The notes: generated from the sequence alone by a model not told the origin. A DNA stretch of 64,000 nt from Heliocidaris tuberculata (GCA_025618425.1 CM046850.1:10171992-10235991), one strand, 5' to 3'; counted from the stretch's first letter, positions 39,801 through 52,547 are shown. Numbers and translations: made by a program.

Positions 39801-41021
39801 TTGAAGGGGGAGGGGGGATTATTTATTGATTATTAACAAGAATTTCTATAGGTTTACCCATGTGTAATTGTGTATATCTACGTTTATACATTTGTCTTTA
39901 GTTGAAGCCAGGGGCTAGCTACGTCGGTTTGTTTTTATCTTATCTTCTTCCGTCAGCCAATATATTTTGACAACTATATTTAGGCAAAAAACCTGGTTGT
40001 TCATATGTTTGAATAAAAACTGAAAAATTATAAATCTACATCAATTTTGTTTATTCTTATAAAAGCATAGGTTATATACATGTAGGCAATTGGAACTGAT
40101 GTTCTATATTGTAAGTGAGGACCATGCATTAGGATTTCATTTTCCTCATTAATTATAATGTAATGAAGAAGAGGCCATTGATGCTCTTGGTCTTTTTTTT
40201 ACCAGTTGATACAAACTTGTTTTATGTGAAAGTATTTATGAGCAATCGGCAGTTGTTTTTGTCCCTTTTAATACATAAGATGTTAACATTTTGCTTGAAG
40301 TTTTCTGTTTATATCTCCAAAATATTTTGAAATAGATTTGTGCACAATTCAACTACAAAAGAGTCTTTCTCTTTCTGAAAATGTAAATCATTTCTTCAAG
40401 GCAAAATGGCTACTGTAGGATTATGAAAAAAGATTGTTGCTGCTATCGAGATAATTTTTCACAAACTGATTTTTCCTCTTTCTTTACATCTTTCCGAGTT
40501 CCAACAAAGAAAACAATCATTTTCTGCGTAACACAATCTCAAATTCAATTTAGATTAGCTATACATACTGTTTTTTTAAAAAGGTGTTTCAAAGATTAAA
40601 CCTTCCAACAATGCCTGGAGTAATACAATAAATTTGATCATTGAATAAATACGGAACATGACAGGTTGTAAATGAAAACCAATTCTCTTTTTTTAGAAAA
40701 GAAATTAAATTAGGAAATTGTTATTTATTTCTTGGCATTGTGCATGTGATGTTTGAATTATGAAGATACAAAAATGAGTAATAACTTTGCTCTGGGCATG
40801 GTTTAGGAGAAATGGCTGATTCCTTCAGCCAAAATTCATTAAATTGGGAAAAAGGTTGCTGTGAACCTGATGAGTAATGCGCACGAAAGAAATTTAAGAC
40901 AGTCATGCCTTAGCTTGAATAATACTGAATCTTATGATGTAGGCTACCTTGTGTGTTGTTGTAAAATTGCATAAAACATGTTTGATATAATAATTGTAAA
41001 TTAACTATAGTGTGAACAGAC

Positions 41022-41613
41022 TTAAAGGGCAATCCAACCTTGGTAATGAGATGATTTGTGTGAAAGCAGAAAAATAATAAAAACAGGATGGTGAAAGTTT
41101 GAAAGAAATCGGACAAGGAATAAGAAAGTTATGGATGTTTGAAAAATGAAATCACTACATCTATGCGAAACTCAAATTGGCAATTTCGTGATTCAATTGT
41201 GACATTTTTGTGGACAACTCTCCCATTTGTCGTACACAAAAATATCATTAATTTGCAGTTTTCTTTGAGGCGCTTTTACCCTCGGGGCTGTACTCAAAAT
41301 ATATTGGAGATAGCATATTGTTATAGGTCCTCATGAAAGAAAAATATCCTACTAAGTAATACATTTTGAAAAAAGTGACATTTTAGTAATTTTGTGTGTT
41401 GGGGCAAATGGGGGAGTTGTCCACAGCTACATCACAGTGACATTACCTATTCGGCCAATTTGAAATTCCCATATGTATAGTGATTACAACTTTCAAAAAT
41501 TCATAACTTTCTTATTGCTTGTCCAATTTCGTTCAAACTTTCACCAATCTGCTTCTCTGGTTTTTCCTCTTTCTTTCAAAGCAACTTGCTATTAAGGTTG
41601 GATTTCCCTTTAA
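41022..41613 (+). mobile_element. TTAA-flanked MITE, family A copy 4
   Basis: TTAA at 41022 and 41610, same ends and nearly the same length as the 33950 copy. The two are very similar over their full length, suggesting relatively recent spread. Confidence 0.85.
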
Positions 41614-42379
41614 TATGATAGCATGAAGTTACTTGGTACTTGAGATAAATGGGGCTGGAGTCTATGAAAAATGCATGTTACACAAAAATTGTTTCAACAG
41701 GTTATTTGTAGTGTGAATGAAATTGATATGAAAGCATTGATTTCTTAGCTGACTCGGTCGGCCAACTCTCTTGTAAAATTTCCAAGTAATTTGTTCTGCC
41801 TGTCTATATTAGTTTTCAGATTGTATCCATTCTTCTGTTACTTATCAAAAAGTAACCAAATGCTGTATTTATTCACGTCCAATGTCACGAGACAAAGTAG
41901 GAATGTATTAGAAGATAACTTTTCAATCCCACTGTGACAGTAGTCTCTTTAACAGACTTACAAAATCCCATTTTGATTGAAAAATTCAGCCTCCAATATT
42001 GCAGACTATGGATTGTTGGCCTATACTGTATACATTATAGGTAGATGTAGGCCTATGTTCATGTATGATTAAAGTATCAGATCAAACCAAATGAATAGAA
42101 TTTTTTTGAGAAAAAGTCTGGAATCCAGACTATAATAACAATGGAGACACAGTTAAGGTCATAAAGAGTTGAATAGTACCAATTTCAAAAGCTTTTAATC
42201 AGAATTAGTGTCAGATGAGGCATATTAAAGCATTCTGTTGTTAGAAAGTAGATCAAACTGCTCTGTTTAAAAAAAAAATTCAAGTAGGGAAGGGATGTGT
42301 GGATGGTGTTATAATCTGGTGTAAGAAGTGGTTCATGACCCAAGTAAGAACTTTTGTTCTCTCGAAATTAATTCGAGGG

Positions 42380-43263
42380 CTTAAGGAGGGGAGGAGGAGG
42401 AAGCTAAAAGGAGATATAGGGAAAGGGAGGGGGAAGGGAGGGAGGCAGATACCACTGCACCAATTTGTTGGACTTGGAATTCAATTCATATTATACGATA
42501 CTCCTCATGTGTAATAATAATTCTGATGATGGCCACTTACGTAGCGCTCATACCCATCACGCTCATGTTATGGCACTTAGACATTATTACTCCGGTTATA
42601 GCTGAGCCGCGAAAGTAACTAGCGATCGAGCATATCAGGTTCCCATTTACATATTGATGGAGAGTCGCAAATGTAGATTCATGTCTTGCAAAAGGACATG
42701 CATGATGCCTGGCTTGGATTTGAACCTTGTACCTTGTGATCTGCAGTCTGTTGACTGATCCATTAGACCACAACACCTCTGCACAGGTTGTTTGGTGTTC
42801 AGAGATAGCTCTATACACAATAAGAAATTTGAGCAAAAGTCACCCCAAATAAAGTTGATCAGATACAGAAGTGGAGACTAGGGCAATAACTAGGTGAAGC
42901 CTACATGAAGGGTTGTCCAGGACTTGAAGATCAAACATGGTGTTTGTAGAATGTGTGTACTTACTGGGAGGAGTATCACTATAAATGTCCTTTCATCATC
43001 AGTGTGATGGGCAGCCAGGGGGTAGGGGCAGTGGGGGGGGGGGGGGAGGAAGGGGGAAGGGGCAGTGAGTTAGGGGAGGGGAGGAGGTACTAATATTATA
43101 TAGTTTGAAGGTGTACTTTGTGTGTAGTTTAGTTGGAAAGGCACGTATGTGAGTACTCCCATCTCTCTCTTCCCTCTCACCATCCCCCACTGACTGAAAG
43201 ATGGATTATATTTTTAAGTTAAGAACAAGAAAAGAGAGAGAGAGAGAAAGAGAGGGGGGGGGG
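42380..43263 (+). repeat. Polypurine tracts and G runs
   Basis: Long G/A-only stretches near 42384-42450 and 43012-43085, with G(14) at 43033 and G(10) at 43254 next to a GA repeat. Possible triplex-forming DNA. Confidence 0.8.
42500..42780 (-). mobile_element. tRNA-derived SINE, minus strand
   Basis: On the minus strand it reads GGTTCAAATCCAAGCC (B-box-like), AAGACATGAATCTACATTTG, then GGTATGAGCGCTACGTAAG and a short AT-rich tail at 42515-42500. The same body plan as the 32450 copy. Confidence 0.65.
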
Positions 43264-43689
43264 TGGTGAGGAGGAGGTGAGTGCTGAATTAAATTTAAAA
43301 TGGTTGTAGTCTATTGAAATATTGTTAAAATTTGAAAGTTTGTTTGCATTTAAAGATTTGCCTCGGAAAGATTTTCACAAATGTAGAACAGTTGTTGATC
43401 GACTCATGATCATTACATTTAATGATTGCCCATATGTTTCACTTCATATTTTTGTGGTTATGACTAAAGGTCCCTGTTAGATTTAGTCATCGTGTTGGCT
43501 TGCTACTAGTTCTTGCACCTAGTTCTTGCACAAGCAAGTAAGCGATTTACAGGAATTAACATGATTAAGTGAGCTTGCAAAAAAATCCACTCATGAGTAA
43601 TGATTAGGCAATGATGGAATAATCTTATTTTCAAAAAAGTGAGATTTTCTCATACCTGTAGCCTGGCTGCCAGGCTTGATGTATTTTTC

Positions 43690-43771
43690 TCTCTTTTCAG
43701 TGAAAATAAAAACAAGTTTTTTTCTGCTTTCCATCAGAGTAACTTGCTATGAAGGTTAGCTTTCCCTTTAC
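43690..43771 (+). mobile_element. Right-end fragment of TTAA-MITE family A
   Basis: Reads CTTGCTATGAAGGTTAGC then TTTCCCTTTA, matching the right end of the 33950 and 41022 copies (CTTGCTATTAAGGTTGGATT). No left half lies nearby. Confidence 0.5.
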
Positions 43772-43883
43772 AGTATTTGACAAGAAAGAAATGTGAGGGC
43801 CATCCAGACTAGAGGCATAGAGGGATTATTTGAGTTTCTCTCTTGGAAACTTGGCACAGACTTGAGCCATGTATTTTATGCAT

Positions 43884-43982
43884 TGCTCACTGCTTCTTAA
43901 GAACTCACAGTTGATCTTGGAGGGCTCAGACATTGAGCCAGGCTCTTTCTGACTGCTCACTGCTTCTTAAGAACTCACAGTT
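43884..43982 (+). repeat. 29-bp direct repeat, 70 bp apart
   Basis: TGCTCACTGCTTCTTAAGAA continuing CTCACAGTT occurs at 43884-43912 and at 43954-43982, identical. Confidence 0.85.
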
Positions 43983-44166
43983 ACAGTAGACAACCTGGAC
44001 TGAAAGTCTTTCCATTTCTGAAATACCTTGCTAATGAATTGTATCCTGCTATTTCTTCCTGGCTGAATTAGATTGGCACATGTCATCTTGCCAGGACTGT
44101 TTGTTTGTATACTCTCTGTAATCTGCTGATTGCACCTACATTACGTGCTAGAATGTGTAGGTCTAC

Positions 44167-44345
44167 AGTATTAAAACCAGAAAATTTTGCAAATTGTAAA
44201 CAACAGCTGTTTTCTTAGAAAGAGACTATTGCTAATTGCAAAAAATCAATGTTGTATCATTTAAGATTCTTCTTTTATCATGGCATGAAACTGTTGTGAG
44301 TCTGAACCACTCATGAAATTTGTGATCGTTTCATGCCTGCAAAAG
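44167..44345 (+). mobile_element. TACTGTAAAACC-type repeat, decayed copy
   Basis: AGTATTAAAACCAGAAAATTTTGC at the left and GTTTCATGCCTGC at the right recall the 17035 copy; the interior is diverged. Confidence 0.4.
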
Positions 44346-45409
44346 CCTGAGGAGCTTTCCGTAAATGGAAGAAAAAGAAAAAAGCCACCCCTGAAACAAG
44401 TTAATAATAAAAATACATAAAATCACTTAACAAGGGCATACTAAAAAAAAGCCCTTACCAATAATATTTCATTTTTGCCCATTTAGGCAGGTCAACGAGG
44501 GTTGTTTGTGGGTTAATTACATCTGATTAAAATGCCCTGAATCACCTTCCTCTCTCATCCAGGGGTACAGCAGTATGCTACTCTTCACAGGAGTCCTCAA
44601 TCAGGGAAAATCAAGTCTCTAGTCTTGGTGCCAAGACCTTCATTTCAAAAGAACTTGTGTATTTTTTGAGAGGGGAGACAGACTTGTAGTAAGTGTGTTT
44701 AGATGAAGAAATTAACCAACATTTTACCCACCAGATATGTGGCTATATGTCAAGAAAAACATAATTTTGGCTCATAGAAAATATAAAAGAGTGGATTTTT
44801 CACTTGCTGCTATCTTTTGAAGGGGAAGAAGCTTGTTTTCCTGCTAGTTTGATAACTTAAATTCAATTTTATGTACCATTTCAGACCCTGACAAATGTAC
44901 TTCAATAATCATTACCCATATAATTGCAGCCTGAATATCATAAGTAAACTCCAGGTATTTCTTTTAAAATAGCTGTTTGTGCGTGATTGGGTTGCGGTCT
45001 AAGACTAGGTTTGGTTCATACACACTGGAGAGTACTGTTCCCAATCAGTTGAATATGTGAAGAGGGGGTAAAGAGCTGAATTTAATCAAGTCCAAGGTGC
45101 GATACTTGTCTTTTTATTAACCCGGTCCTAGATGAAGTGATGATAGCCATGTCTTACGCTTCTCAGCAGACGGACATATTATAATTGGATTAAATCAAAA
45201 GATCTGTGGCTAGTTTTGTGTGTTTGTGTTACCTGCTGTCAGTTCTCAATGTATAGTACTCTCAAGGCGTGTGGAAGCAAGATATGTGGATGCTATACAG
45301 AGGAAGGCATAAAGGTATGACGCTATCTCTCACACAACCAAACAGGTTCCTGTAGGGGAAGATGTTTGTGGTTGTTTTGAAGCTATAATCCTTCATTATC
45401 TCTTAATTT

Positions 45410-45790
45410 TTGCCAAATTAGTATCAAATGGAATCTGCCGAAGTGTAAGGAAAGGTGTTTTGGGATTGTTTTTAAGCTATCATGCTAAATGATAATATAT
45501 AGAGTAATTAAAAGAATATGCCAGTGTTTTAAAATTAACATTTAATGGAATCTGTCAAATTGTAAGGAAAGATATTTTGGGGTTGTTTTGAAGCTTTCAT
45601 GTTTCATAAAACAATGAGTAATTTGATTCATAGAATCTGCCAATTTTTGCCAAATTCGTATTGAGTTGAATGTGCCACATTGTAAGGAAAGGTATTTTGG
45701 ATAATTTAGAAGTTTTAAATGCTTCATAAGATGTTGAGTGTTTCATTAACCGAATCTGCCAATTTTTGCCTAACTATTGCTTGATGGAAT
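45410..45790 (+). repeat. Degenerate tandem repeat, unit about 118 bp
   Basis: GGAATCTGYC-AARTTGTAAGG blocks at 45430, 45547 and 45667 each followed by GATATTTTGG-like, TTGTTTTGAAGCTTTCATG-like and CAATTTTTGCC-like words. At least three diverged units. Confidence 0.75.
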
Positions 45791-46429
45791 ATGCCAGCTT
45801 CAGATTTCTTCAGGCTGTGGAAAGAGTACTGGGTAAAAAAACTAGTATGTTTACTAATGCAAAGTATATATTGTTTGGATGTTGAATGATAATTCAAGGT
45901 TAGGTGCATTGATAGTAAGTTCTAAAACTTGACAACCGGGAACACTTTTGAAATACTTGAGAAATAGTTGAAGGAATGAAGAGAGATTGATGAACATCAA
46001 TCTTGAATTTGGGACAAATTGATTGAGTACCTGATGCAGCAGGCTGGAGAGATATTAATTTGATTAATTTGATTAATTTGATTGTATTGAAGTTGATTCA
46101 TTTTCTATATGACTATGAAAATATTCTGTCCTTACTGGCCATACAGCAATTGTCCAGAAGTGCAAACATATCTTTAGTTAGCACAATTGGTGGTATGTCT
46201 GTGTTTGAACCAATAAAATATGGGATGATTGTTCAATTATGGGTATAATTACACGTTTTGCCAACGCTTAAAGTCACTCTGTATTTACCTTTCATGACAT
46301 GTCAGTGGGCAGTGTTTGCTGAAGGGTGATCATAGGCAATGTGAGTCCTGTGATAAGGGTGTGTACCAACAGGAGTCAGGTCTATTTGAAGGACTTCGTC
46401 CTTACATCCAGGTACAGTATATGTGGGCT

Positions 46430-46870
46430 GGAAAGAGAAATGTCACTTCTGCCTTTAGTTCTTAGCTCTGAAAGGTATCAAGGGTCTCAGATTGGGGGTA
46501 TTTCTATTGATTGGAAAGAGAAACATCACTGTCTTGCCATCAGTTTGTTACTGTGGAAGGTATCAAGAGTTTCCTCAGATCCAAGTATTTCTGTCGACTG
46601 GAAAGAGAAATGTCAGTCTTGTGAAAGGTATAGGAAGAGTTTCTGAGCCAGGTATTTTTGTTATCACTTTGTAGCTGTGAAAGGTAGCAAGAGGTTCCGA
46701 ACCAGGTATTTCTGCTGATTGGAAAGAGAAATGCCAAAGTCCCGCTATCAGTTTGTAGCTGTGACAGATAGCAGGAGTTTTCTTAGATCTAGGTATTTCT
46801 CATGACTGGAAAGAGAAATTTCAGTCATATGCCATCACTCATCAGTTTGTTAGTGTGAAAGGTATAGGTA
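46430..46870 (+). repeat. Minisatellite, unit about 85 bp
   Basis: GGAAAGAGAAA occurs at 46430, 46513, 46600, 46721 and 46808, usually preceded by GGTATTTCTNNYGAYT and followed by CAGTTTGTTAGTGTGAAAGG-like words. Spacings are 83, 87, 121 and 87. It explains the 106-codon ORF at 46326. Confidence 0.8.
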
Positions 46871-47300
46871 GCAATGAGTTTTCTTGTGGTTATATGCTTT
46901 AAACAATCTGTATTAGATGTTGAATTCAGGCTGAATTTACTGTGAAATTTAGAAAAAGAATAATTGTACATTATGGGATGGACAGATTTTGGTGAGCCTT
47001 AATTTTGTTTCTTCAAGTCAATAACTACTATATTAGTCATACTCTTTCTTTTTATTATGACTTTGTGAATATAAGTTACATGTGCAGTACATACTTGTAT
47101 AGCTACTAATGCAGCTTTCATGAATGTTTTGACGTGCTCATTGGCATATCAATATTTTCTGTTAGTCTAAGTAAAATAGTAAAATAAAGCACAGTAACAC
47201 TTCTATAATCAATTTGTGTGCAATATTATGAGAAAAAAAAGAGGATTGGCTAAATATGTTGTGATGCAAAGTGCAAGTCACTACCAAATGCTCGGTTATG

Positions 47301-47670
47301 TTAAAGGATACCAATCACCAAAAAATATTTTGCTCTGTATGTTAGAGGTTCCATGTCATTATACTATAAATATGGGATTCAAATATTATTTTCATAAAGA
47401 GATACATGTATTGCAATTTTAATTACACTCTCTATAAGCGTAAAAGCGACTCGTGAGTATACTACTCAACGCACCCGTACGCGCACGCCAAGGGCTCGCG
47501 TGGAACCAAACTCGGAGTGCGGTTCCGTGCGAGCATTTTCATGTTATCCTTTATTTCCTTCATACTCCTTAACTGTTGACCTATAGAATGCCAGATAAAG
47601 TTCTTTGAGGTTGATTTTATACTTTCTAGCTGTACACAAATTATTTTTTCAGGTGATTGGTACACTTTAA
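47301..47670 (-). mobile_element. TTAA-flanked MITE, family C copy 3 (reverse orientation)
   Basis: TTAA at 47301 and 47667; the side reading GTACAGCTAGAAAGTATAAA on the minus strand matches the left half of the 11721 copy, so it is inserted in the opposite direction. The GC-rich core (GGCTCGCGTGGAACC ... GGTTCCGTGCGAGC) retains CpGs. Confidence 0.8.
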
Positions 47671-48464
47671 AGAATAAGCTGTTCCTGTTGCTATGGTGAA
47701 ATCACAGCCGCAGAACTTTCACTTACAGGTTTCGACATTCATAACAGAATGTCTCCTATTCAGGTCATGTTATGCTATTGCAATATGATCTATTCCTTCA
47801 ACCCTACCCAGTGTGGCTCTGTTATTCATTCTTTCAGAACACCCAGTATGACATTTCTTGCTTATACATTCTTGAATTTATGTCTTGGATTGCTGACATG
47901 ACCAAAACATGGACTTTAACTTATTCTAGACGATATTCTCCAGTAGAATTCATTGTATGGTTATCGTGTCTGGCACAGTGTTGTATAAGCATAGAGGAAG
48001 GAAGCTCTTTGACTAGTAGTATCATGCCAAAGAGAATTGGGGCATGGGGAATAATTTGATTAGGATATCTGTTCATTCAACAACAATGAGATTGTCCTGT
48101 TTATAAAGTGTCTTGATTGGACCATATTGGTGGCCATGATTGGACTATATACTCTGTGTTATCTGAAGTACAGTAGTCTCGACTCTCATCGCAAGCATAT
48201 CACAGTTATCAGGAATTATCATTTGCAGTATGCTGATTTGACAGGTGAAGTACCCAAACTTGATAGCAGGTATCTTGTTTGGAACTTTTAAGGTAGGCCT
48301 ACTATATCGTTGTCAAGGCTGGCTTGGTAGGCTAGTTGAAAAGGGTCACTATATTTTGTATCATATCGTTCATTTAAAACCTGTCTATCGTGTTTAATTT
48401 TGCCATGCTTAGTTTTAGTTTTAGTTTTAGTCTAGATTTTGCCTAGTAACTCTATGTTGATATG

Positions 48465-48500
48465 AGAGAGAGGGAGAGAGAGAGGGGGGGGGGGGAGAGT
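48465..48500 (+). repeat. GA tract with G(12)
   Basis: AGAGAGAGGGAGAGAGAGAG then 12 G at 48484-48495; directly upstream is TTTAGTTTTAGTTTTAG. Confidence 0.9.
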
Positions 48501-49559
48501 TCAACAGAATAGAAAGTGCACTTGATAAAGAATTTTGTTTAATTCTTAATCTTGATTATCTTGCACGTATTATAAACTTGAGGCCATGTAGTTTCAAAGC
48601 AGTTTACATGGATGTGAATGGAGACATTATTACTGTTAAGATTCATGTAGCTTGAATGATTTTTTCCATAGATATTTTTCTCATGATATGATTTTTATTA
48701 TTCCTAAAAAAGTGCAGAAGAGGTCAAGCTAGTCAACAGAAGTAGATTCTTACTCTGAAGAAAACCCAACTTCATTTGATCTCATGAACAATAATATTAT
48801 CAATCACCATATGTCTAAATTTGCTCTCACCATCATCATAATTGGCTTGACACGCTTTCCATCTGTGGCCCAACGCATTTTTGATCTTATCTTTGTCTTT
48901 TGAGCAAGGAGAAAAATTGTGATAGCTATCATTCGTGGGCTGCCACCCCCGAAAATGGGTAGATTCCGTCACTGTTGGCATAGCAATCAACTTTGTGCTT
49001 TTGAATTATTCTTTACATGTAATTGAGGGGTGACATTGAAAGGGTGCTAGCTGCACTAAATGCCTGTTTACTACGTACAGAGAAAGCTGTTGCTGTTCTT
49101 AATGATAGTTTTGTATTGCTCTCAGTATCGGTTCATTGGCTGCTCTGTTACCTGTCAGCTGTAGCTTGTAAAGAGACATTCCTCCCACTTCTGGGGGACA
49201 TTGTCATTAATATTGAATGTGGCACTCCTTTCATATCATACTGGTAGAACTGTTGTTAATGTTTGTGTGCTTGTTAATTGGACTCATGCTAGCTGTGACA
49301 AAAGCATTTTTTTCAGTTCGTACGTAGCATTGCAAGGAAATGTGTGGTGTATTTCAACTTCCATGAGACTTTAAACAATTTACGATCTAAGTGCATATTT
49401 ATCGTGATGAAATAATATATTTTGTATCTTCAGTTTTGTTATTGCCTTTACAAAGATATGAAAATTCCAAGTTCATGTCAAGTTCTTTTTACCTTATGTT
49501 ATTTCATTATTTCTCCCATTTATATATTAGTCATTTTCTTTTGTATGTTGTTGTTTCAG

Positions 49560-51206
49560 GCCACAAGTGGACTGGGTAGTGAGGAGCCTCAGCTAGATCC
49601 TGATGCAGATGACCCTCTAAGATCATTGGAAACCAAGCATCCACATCTCTCTGGAGAGTTCTTGGTCAAAAGGAACAATCGCAGTAAATCTCCATTCCAG
49701 GGCCGAGTCTCACCTCCGACATCTTACTTCAACCCTTGGGTCCTTCAGCCACAGCAGCTGAGGAGGAAATTAGAGTCCCTCCAACAACAGGAACAAGGGG
49801 GAAACGACTGGAGGAATGGGGCTCCGAAGCAGATGAAACCAGAACTGATTGTTGTGGATATCTTTGATGATAGCAAGGAAGTATCTTGTAGTGATCAAGA
49901 TTGTAAGATGCCTCAAGACAGTGTTATGGAGGACCCTATAAGTGAATCTGTTACTAACATGGATGCCACAGAGGATGTTTCCAGAGACCTAGGTGATGCA
50001 ACAGTAGGGCAATCAGGAAACAGTCTTCCTAGATTTGTGCGTAGTGTGCCCAGTGTTCCTTCCAGAGGAAGAGAAGTGTTTGTAGACTCTAGTGGACCCA
50101 ATGAAAGGACAGAGAAGCATGTAAGGACTACTAACAATAATCGTAGATCACTTTCCCCTCAGGCAAGGGAGTATGTATCAAGGCTTGATGCAGCTGGGAA
50201 GCGACGCTCGTCTCTCGCAGCCAATGGAGAGAACGATGAGCAGATGAATGGTTACCGACAACGCAAGAAGAGCCTGGCACTTGCCATGAACGAGGGTCGT
50301 CTTGAGATGAAAGAAGTGTGCATGAGACCATTGGATGTGGACCTTGATTTTCACCTGATTGCTCAACTTAACCAGCTCAATCGGGAATTAATGGATCTAT
50401 CCAAATCGGGATCCTCCACGTCTCCATCATCACCTGGTGTCAGTGCCAATCATAGTTTCTCTCTTCTAGAAAACAATGGCGAGATCCTAGTTGATGGTGA
50501 AGACAAGCACACTGTATCAAGTCCACCTCAATCCCCTATACCTTCACAAGTTCCACAAACAAGACATTCTCCAGAAAGCGATCTGTACAGCCCAATATCA
50601 TCCAGGAGAGGTAAGAGTCCTGTTGAGGGCAAGCAAAAGAAGTTTACTTACAATGAAACACCAAGACGGAGACAATCTGATGAAAGTGTAAGTCCTGGTA
50701 ATTCCAGTAAGAAATCTTCTCCAGAGCAAAGGACAATTGTAGAGAATAGCAAGGAGTCCAAGTCGGTGTCACCTCGTGAAGTAATCTCTCGTATCAAGTC
50801 ACGTTTCAGTAACTCTAAGCTAACCCGGGGTTCCCCTCAGAGGAGCAGTGCAGGTAAAATTGAGATTCAAATCTTGAGACCGAACGTAGGAAATCCTGAG
50901 ACTGAGTGTGGACAATTCAAGAGATCTGCCTCTCTAAGGCATGACTCTGAATCAAGAAAGACATGGCCAAACTTTGAAGCTTCCTCTGAGGGTTATGAAG
51001 AGGGTAATCAGACATCATCCAGACAGAGTCCCATTTATCGACGGAGTGAGTCTGATGGGCCAGTAGAAAGGCAACGGAAGAAACCCGTACTACCAGACTC
51101 CAACCCAATGCTAGAACAGAACCATAATGCACCAGGTAGCAGTACTGATAGTGGACTGGGCAAGGATCACAGGCATTCCAAGTCAAGTGCAGACTCATTA
51201 CTAGAG
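49560..51206 (+). CDS. Internal exon B of the same gene, 549 codons
   Basis: The acceptor is TTGTTTCAG|GCC after a T-rich tract and the donor is GAG|GTGAGT; the exon is 1647 bp and enters and leaves in phase 0. The in-frame ATG and hydrophobic residues upstream of 49560 belong to the intron (T-rich polypyrimidine tract), so the apparent longer ORF from 49422 is not the true product. The exon encodes a Ser/Pro-rich, highly charged chain. It has a short Gln-rich amphipathic stretch (LRRKLESLQQQEQ), a hydrophobic strand-like segment (PELIVVDIFDD), basic serine sites near residues 212 and 235 (KRRSSL, RKKSL) and one likely helix near residue 259 (DFHLIAQLNQLNRELMDL). The C-terminal part is dense in SPxx motifs and ends STDSGLGKD..SADSLLE. 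A scaffold or regulatory region is likely, but no catalytic domain is visible. Confidence 0.93.
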
Positions 51207-52255
51207 GTGAGTAAGAATTTTAGAATGCCTTTGAAGAAGTCAGTCTAACATTAGATAATACCAGATGATAAAGAGCTTTTAAAGTTGGCATCAGCTATAT
51301 AACATATGGTAAGAGTAACAAACTACATGAATCATGAAATAAAGATCTTTCAAAGCAGACTTCTTTTCATCACTTGGACAGAGAAGCAATATTTAGTTAC
51401 AAATGCAAATGTAAATGTAATTCAACAATTTTGACATTATTTCCAGCATATTCTGTGCTCATTGAAAGCTTCTGCTATATAAGATGAGACATTTTGAGCA
51501 ATTTTTCTTGCAGACATACTGATAAGAAGCTTTTATTAAAATAAGGACTGAGACAAAAAGTAAGAATTGGCTTAAAACTATCTTAAACTGTCACAACAAT
51601 GGTACAAAATGCATATAAAAGAAAACAGCTTCCTCTACTGTAAACTGTAGTTATCTTTTTTTTCACTTAGAAATCAAAATTGTGAAAATAATGTTCATGA
51701 ATTGCTCGGGGGAACCCTTTTTTTGGCAATGGGTAAATGCTCATAGTATGTACTCATTTCCTAGTATCCTAGACTAATTCAATCTGCAATGGATTAAGCC
51801 GTAGTATAACTTAATCCCTTGTTTACAATTCAGTTTGTTTCGATGATGGTGTTTTGTATGAGTGTTGATACACACTCTGTGGATTTATTTCATATATCAT
51901 GTGTATGACTAATTATAATGAATCATTTACTGAAAAATCAACAACGGCATGGTATTTGTCCAGATCATCTGTAAAAGATGAAGACTTATATTACAGCAGT
52001 CTAGACCATGGAAAGAATTCATACTTTTATTATTAAATGCACACAGAATGGAATTACAGAGAGTGGTGCATGAACCATGGAGTGATGAAGAAATTTCATC
52101 TTACTTACAAGATGCAAACAACCACCAATTTTTCAGGGGGGGGGGGGCATTCAATTTTCATGTTAGCACTCCAGTTTCATCTTAGTGTTACCATAGCAAC
52201 AAACATCCATCCATCTCATATGATATTGTTCTCTTTCTCACTCTCTCTCTCTCAG
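51207..52255 (+). other. Intron 2 (1.05 kb)
   Basis: GTGAGT to CTCTCAG. It contains a 12-G run at 52136-52147 and a long CT tract directly before exon C (52229-52253). Nothing else stands out in it. Confidence 0.85.
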
Positions 52256-52382
52256 GACTTGCATGTTAGCAGTCTAGTCTCATCTCGCTGTAACAGCAAC
52301 CCTCCTTCTAGACCCATCTCATCTGATATCGGTGACCTTAGCTGGGAGAAAGGTCATGATATTATGTCACCCAGACATAGAG
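52256..52382 (+). CDS. Small internal exon C (127 bp)
   Basis: The acceptor is a long CT tract ending CTCTCAG|GAC and the donor is AGAG|GTAAGT. The exon enters in phase 0 directly after exon B and leaves in phase 1, with 42 whole codons plus one base. It continues the Ser/Pro-rich character (SSRCNSNPPSRPISSD, then DLSWEKGHDIMSPRH). It is the only exon in the window that is not symmetric in phase, so skipping it alone would shift the frame. A 12-G run lies about 110 bp upstream of its acceptor. Confidence 0.88.
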
Positions 52383-52547
52383 GTAAGTTATATTCTCTTC
52401 ATTTTGTTATAATTAGTATCATTCATGTTTCATTGTAAGATCAGGAAGGGGGATGTATCCAGGGAAATGAAGAGACGAAGAGAGGGAAAACAAGGTTCAA
52501 GCAAAGATCTAGCAAGGAAAAACTTGACTTGAGTTGAGACCTGTCTA

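Larger units (their letters stand above)
1163..49559 (+). other. Intron 1 (48.4 kb), repeat-rich, no gene recognised
   Basis: The intron is bounded by GTAAGT at 1163 and TTTCAG before 49560. Both flanking exons are in phase 0, so direct splicing preserves the frame; small symmetric exons hidden inside cannot be excluded. ORFs of 60-175 codons here are explained by microsatellites, mobile elements or chance: none shows exon-like composition with splice sites. Stretches outside the repeats listed separately are AT-rich unique-looking intron sequence in which I see nothing definable, including most of 1163-2380, 6120-6860, 7000-9490, 14060-15950, 17240-18350, 19140-21240, 29050-32300, 34550-36050, 36830-41000, 44350-45400 and 47680-48460. 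The segment 18360-18740 is more GC-rich and CpG-containing than its surroundings but shows no exon. Confidence 0.8.

Noticed and set aside
42999..43190. Proline-rich minus-strand ORF
   Set aside because: It is the translation of a G-rich polypurine tract.
46326..46646. 106-codon ORF
   Set aside because: It is the in-frame translation of the 85-bp minisatellite.
49422..49559. N-terminal extension of the 608-codon ORF
   Set aside because: It is the T-rich 3' end of the intron before a good CAG acceptor; hydrophobic residues come from the pyrimidine tract, not from a membrane segment.
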